DNA of 64,000 nucleotides from Butyrivibrio sp. M55 (lineage in GTDB: Bacteria > Bacillota > Clostridia > Lachnospirales > Lachnospiraceae). Made by a program: the position numbers and the translations under genes. Each line of letters opens with the position of its first letter. Within the stretch, counting starts at the first letter, position 1. The DNA is taken from NCBI RefSeq assembly GCF_900116865.1, contig NZ_FPCD01000001.1:372001-436000 (forward strand), in the 5' to 3' direction. Shown here one piece after another: positions 63,274 through 64,000 of this stretch. The notes beneath the pieces are model-generated. The model was not told the DNA's origin. It saw nothing but the letters and a program-made list of their open reading frames with translations, and did not search any database.

Positions 63274-63843
63274 ATGGAATTCACACAGGAGTTAGAAACA
63301 GGCACTTTTAAAATGGTCGGCGCAGCGGAAGCAACTTTAAAACTTAAAGAAGTCGCCGAAAAGTGCAGACTTGTCAGAACAGACAACGGGGTTAAAGTAG
63401 AGCTTGCATACACAGGTCCTAACGCCGGTAAATATATGCAATACATTGAAAAGCATAAAGAAGAGCTTACAAAGTATCTAATGAATCCCGACGAAACCGA
63501 TCTTTACGAATGGATGGAATCATCACATCAAAGTCCCATCACTCTCAAGAAACATGAGAAAGAAAAGCTGCTTTTGTATGTAAATTTTGATCCTACTACA
63601 AGAATTATGTTAACAGGAATTGCCGACGAAAACGTAACTCTTAAACTCGGCGCTCCTCTTATGGAAATTAACATCGACGAACTCACAAGAGACGAGTTCA
63701 AGCTCAAAATCTACAACATGCTTTTACTCGCCGATGAAATTGCAGTTCTTATGGGAAATCTCGACCTCCGCAAGATGTCAAATATCCAGATTGTAAAAAC
63801 ATATCTCGCAGAAATTTACGACAAATATCATGAAAACCCTTGA
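63274..63843 (+). CDS. hypothetical protein, unrecognised
   Basis: A 189-residue soluble protein without membrane segments, signal peptide or recognised motif. The N-terminal third (ATLKLKEVAEKCRLVRTDNG) and C-terminal third (LMGNLDLRKMSNIQIVKTYL) are helical and charged. AAAGGAGA precedes ATG 63274 with ideal spacing, codon use matches its neighbours, and a good terminator follows at 63854, so it is a real single-gene unit divergent from ftsK. Function unknown. Confidence 0.75.
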   Translation: MEFTQELETGTFKMVGAAEATLKLKEVAEKCRLVRTDNGVKVELAYTGPNAGKYMQYIEKHKEELTKYLMNPDETDLYEWMESSHQSPITLKKHEKEKLLLYVNFDPTTRIMLTGIADENVTLKLGAPLMEINIDELTRDEFKLKIYNMLLLADEIAVLMGNLDLRKMSNIQIVKTYLAEIYDKYHENP

Positions 63844-63853
63844 TTCAAAACTT

Positions 63854-63895
63854 AAAGCGGTGTAATGAGCTTCAATACTCTTTACACCGCTTTTC
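63854..63895 (+). terminator. Rho-independent terminator after 63274-63843
   Basis: A 12-bp perfect stem AAAGCGGTGTAA / TTACACCGCTTT with a 16-base loop, followed by TTTTCT, starting 11 bases after the stop codon. The A-rich left arm would also give a T-run on the minus strand, so it may also end the converging gene whose stop is at 63916. Confidence 0.85.
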
Positions 63896-63915
63896 TATTG
63901 CAACAATCTATATAT

Positions 63916-64000
63916 TTATAAAATAAGCATTCCGAGATTCTTTTCAAATGCTATTCCTTCATTTCCCGAAGTACCGCCTTTTTCAGCATCTTCTACAGAC
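63916..64000 (-). CDS. 3' end of a gene entering from the right edge (partial)
   Basis: An open minus-strand frame enters at the window edge and ends at TAA 63916-63918, giving a C-terminal peptide of 27 residues that includes EDAEKGGTSGNEGIAFEKNL and ends LGMLIL. The reading frame is intact, codon use is ordinary and the convergent terminator at 63854-63895 suits it. Too short to identify. Confidence 0.5.
   Translation of the reverse strand, partial: SVEDAEKGGTSGNEGIAFEKNLGMLIL

Overview
The window looks like a stretch of chromosome from an anaerobic, low-to-moderate GC Gram-positive of the Lachnospiraceae (Butyrivibrio or Roseburia-like; this is an inference from gene content). Pointers are strong AGGAGG-type ribosome binding sites, Bacillus-type LexA boxes upstream of recA, RNase Y, ZapA, a GerW/YtfJ plus DUF2953 pair, an electron-bifurcating NfnAB pair, formate-tetrahydrofolate ligase with FolD, and a CBS-containing Mn pyrophosphatase. 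Nearly all genes lie on the minus strand in tight, often overlapping operons. No CRISPR array, insertion sequence, phage or rRNA operon was seen. One tRNA (Leu, CAA) is present.

Layout. (1) 1-10367: an eight-gene unit read leftwards from a YtrA-like GntR regulator. It holds an ABC-2 exporter ATPase and permease, then a MalF/MalG-type importer permease pair, a HlyD/MacA-like adaptor, a MacB-periplasmic-domain protein without an FtsX core, and a very large solute-binding lipoprotein that runs off the window. A promoter with an overlapping 9-bp inverted-repeat operator precedes the regulator. This hybrid of exporter and importer parts is the best candidate for an undescribed system. (2) 10475-18453: a probable secreted-polysaccharide locus: GH18-like lipoprotein, degenerate NodB protein, PilZ-containing processive GT2 synthase and a lipoprotein with four NodB-like domains, only the last with intact catalytic motifs. 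A LytTR regulator and GHKL kinase are divergent at 18658-20729. (3) 20742-28595: UPF0210/ACT pair, metallo-hydrolase, an FtsA-like ATPase with a long repeat-containing C-terminus, CoaE, a shortened DNA polymerase I without most of its 5'-nuclease domain, and a small zinc-finger membrane protein. (4) 28712-32437: HD-GYP protein, Nudix hydrolase, a 52-bp tandem repeat tract, a solo 'mini-FtsK' ATPase and tRNA-Leu. This short AT-rich stretch is the most accessory-looking part. (5) 32663-46560: CBS pyrophosphatase, heterodimeric ABC exporter, rRNA methyltransferase, RNase Y, RecX/RecA, a J-domain-like protein, GerW, DUF2953, a small unknown, and a second HD-GYP protein with a lost metal-binding His. 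(6) 46568-63174: class B PBP and FtsW/RodA partner, U32 peptidase, ZapA, RuvBA, NfnBA, a zinc-ribbon/TPR/chitobiase-like protein, FolD, Fhs and FtsK. (7) 63274-64000: an unrecognised small gene with a clear terminator, and the 3' end of a further gene.

How it fits together. Housekeeping genes for recombination, division and C1/NADPH metabolism form the backbone. Two HD-GYP proteins and a PilZ-bearing synthase point to cyclic-di-GMP control of an exopolysaccharide, although no GGDEF protein lies in the window. All functional statements rest on motif reading by eye; no database search was run.
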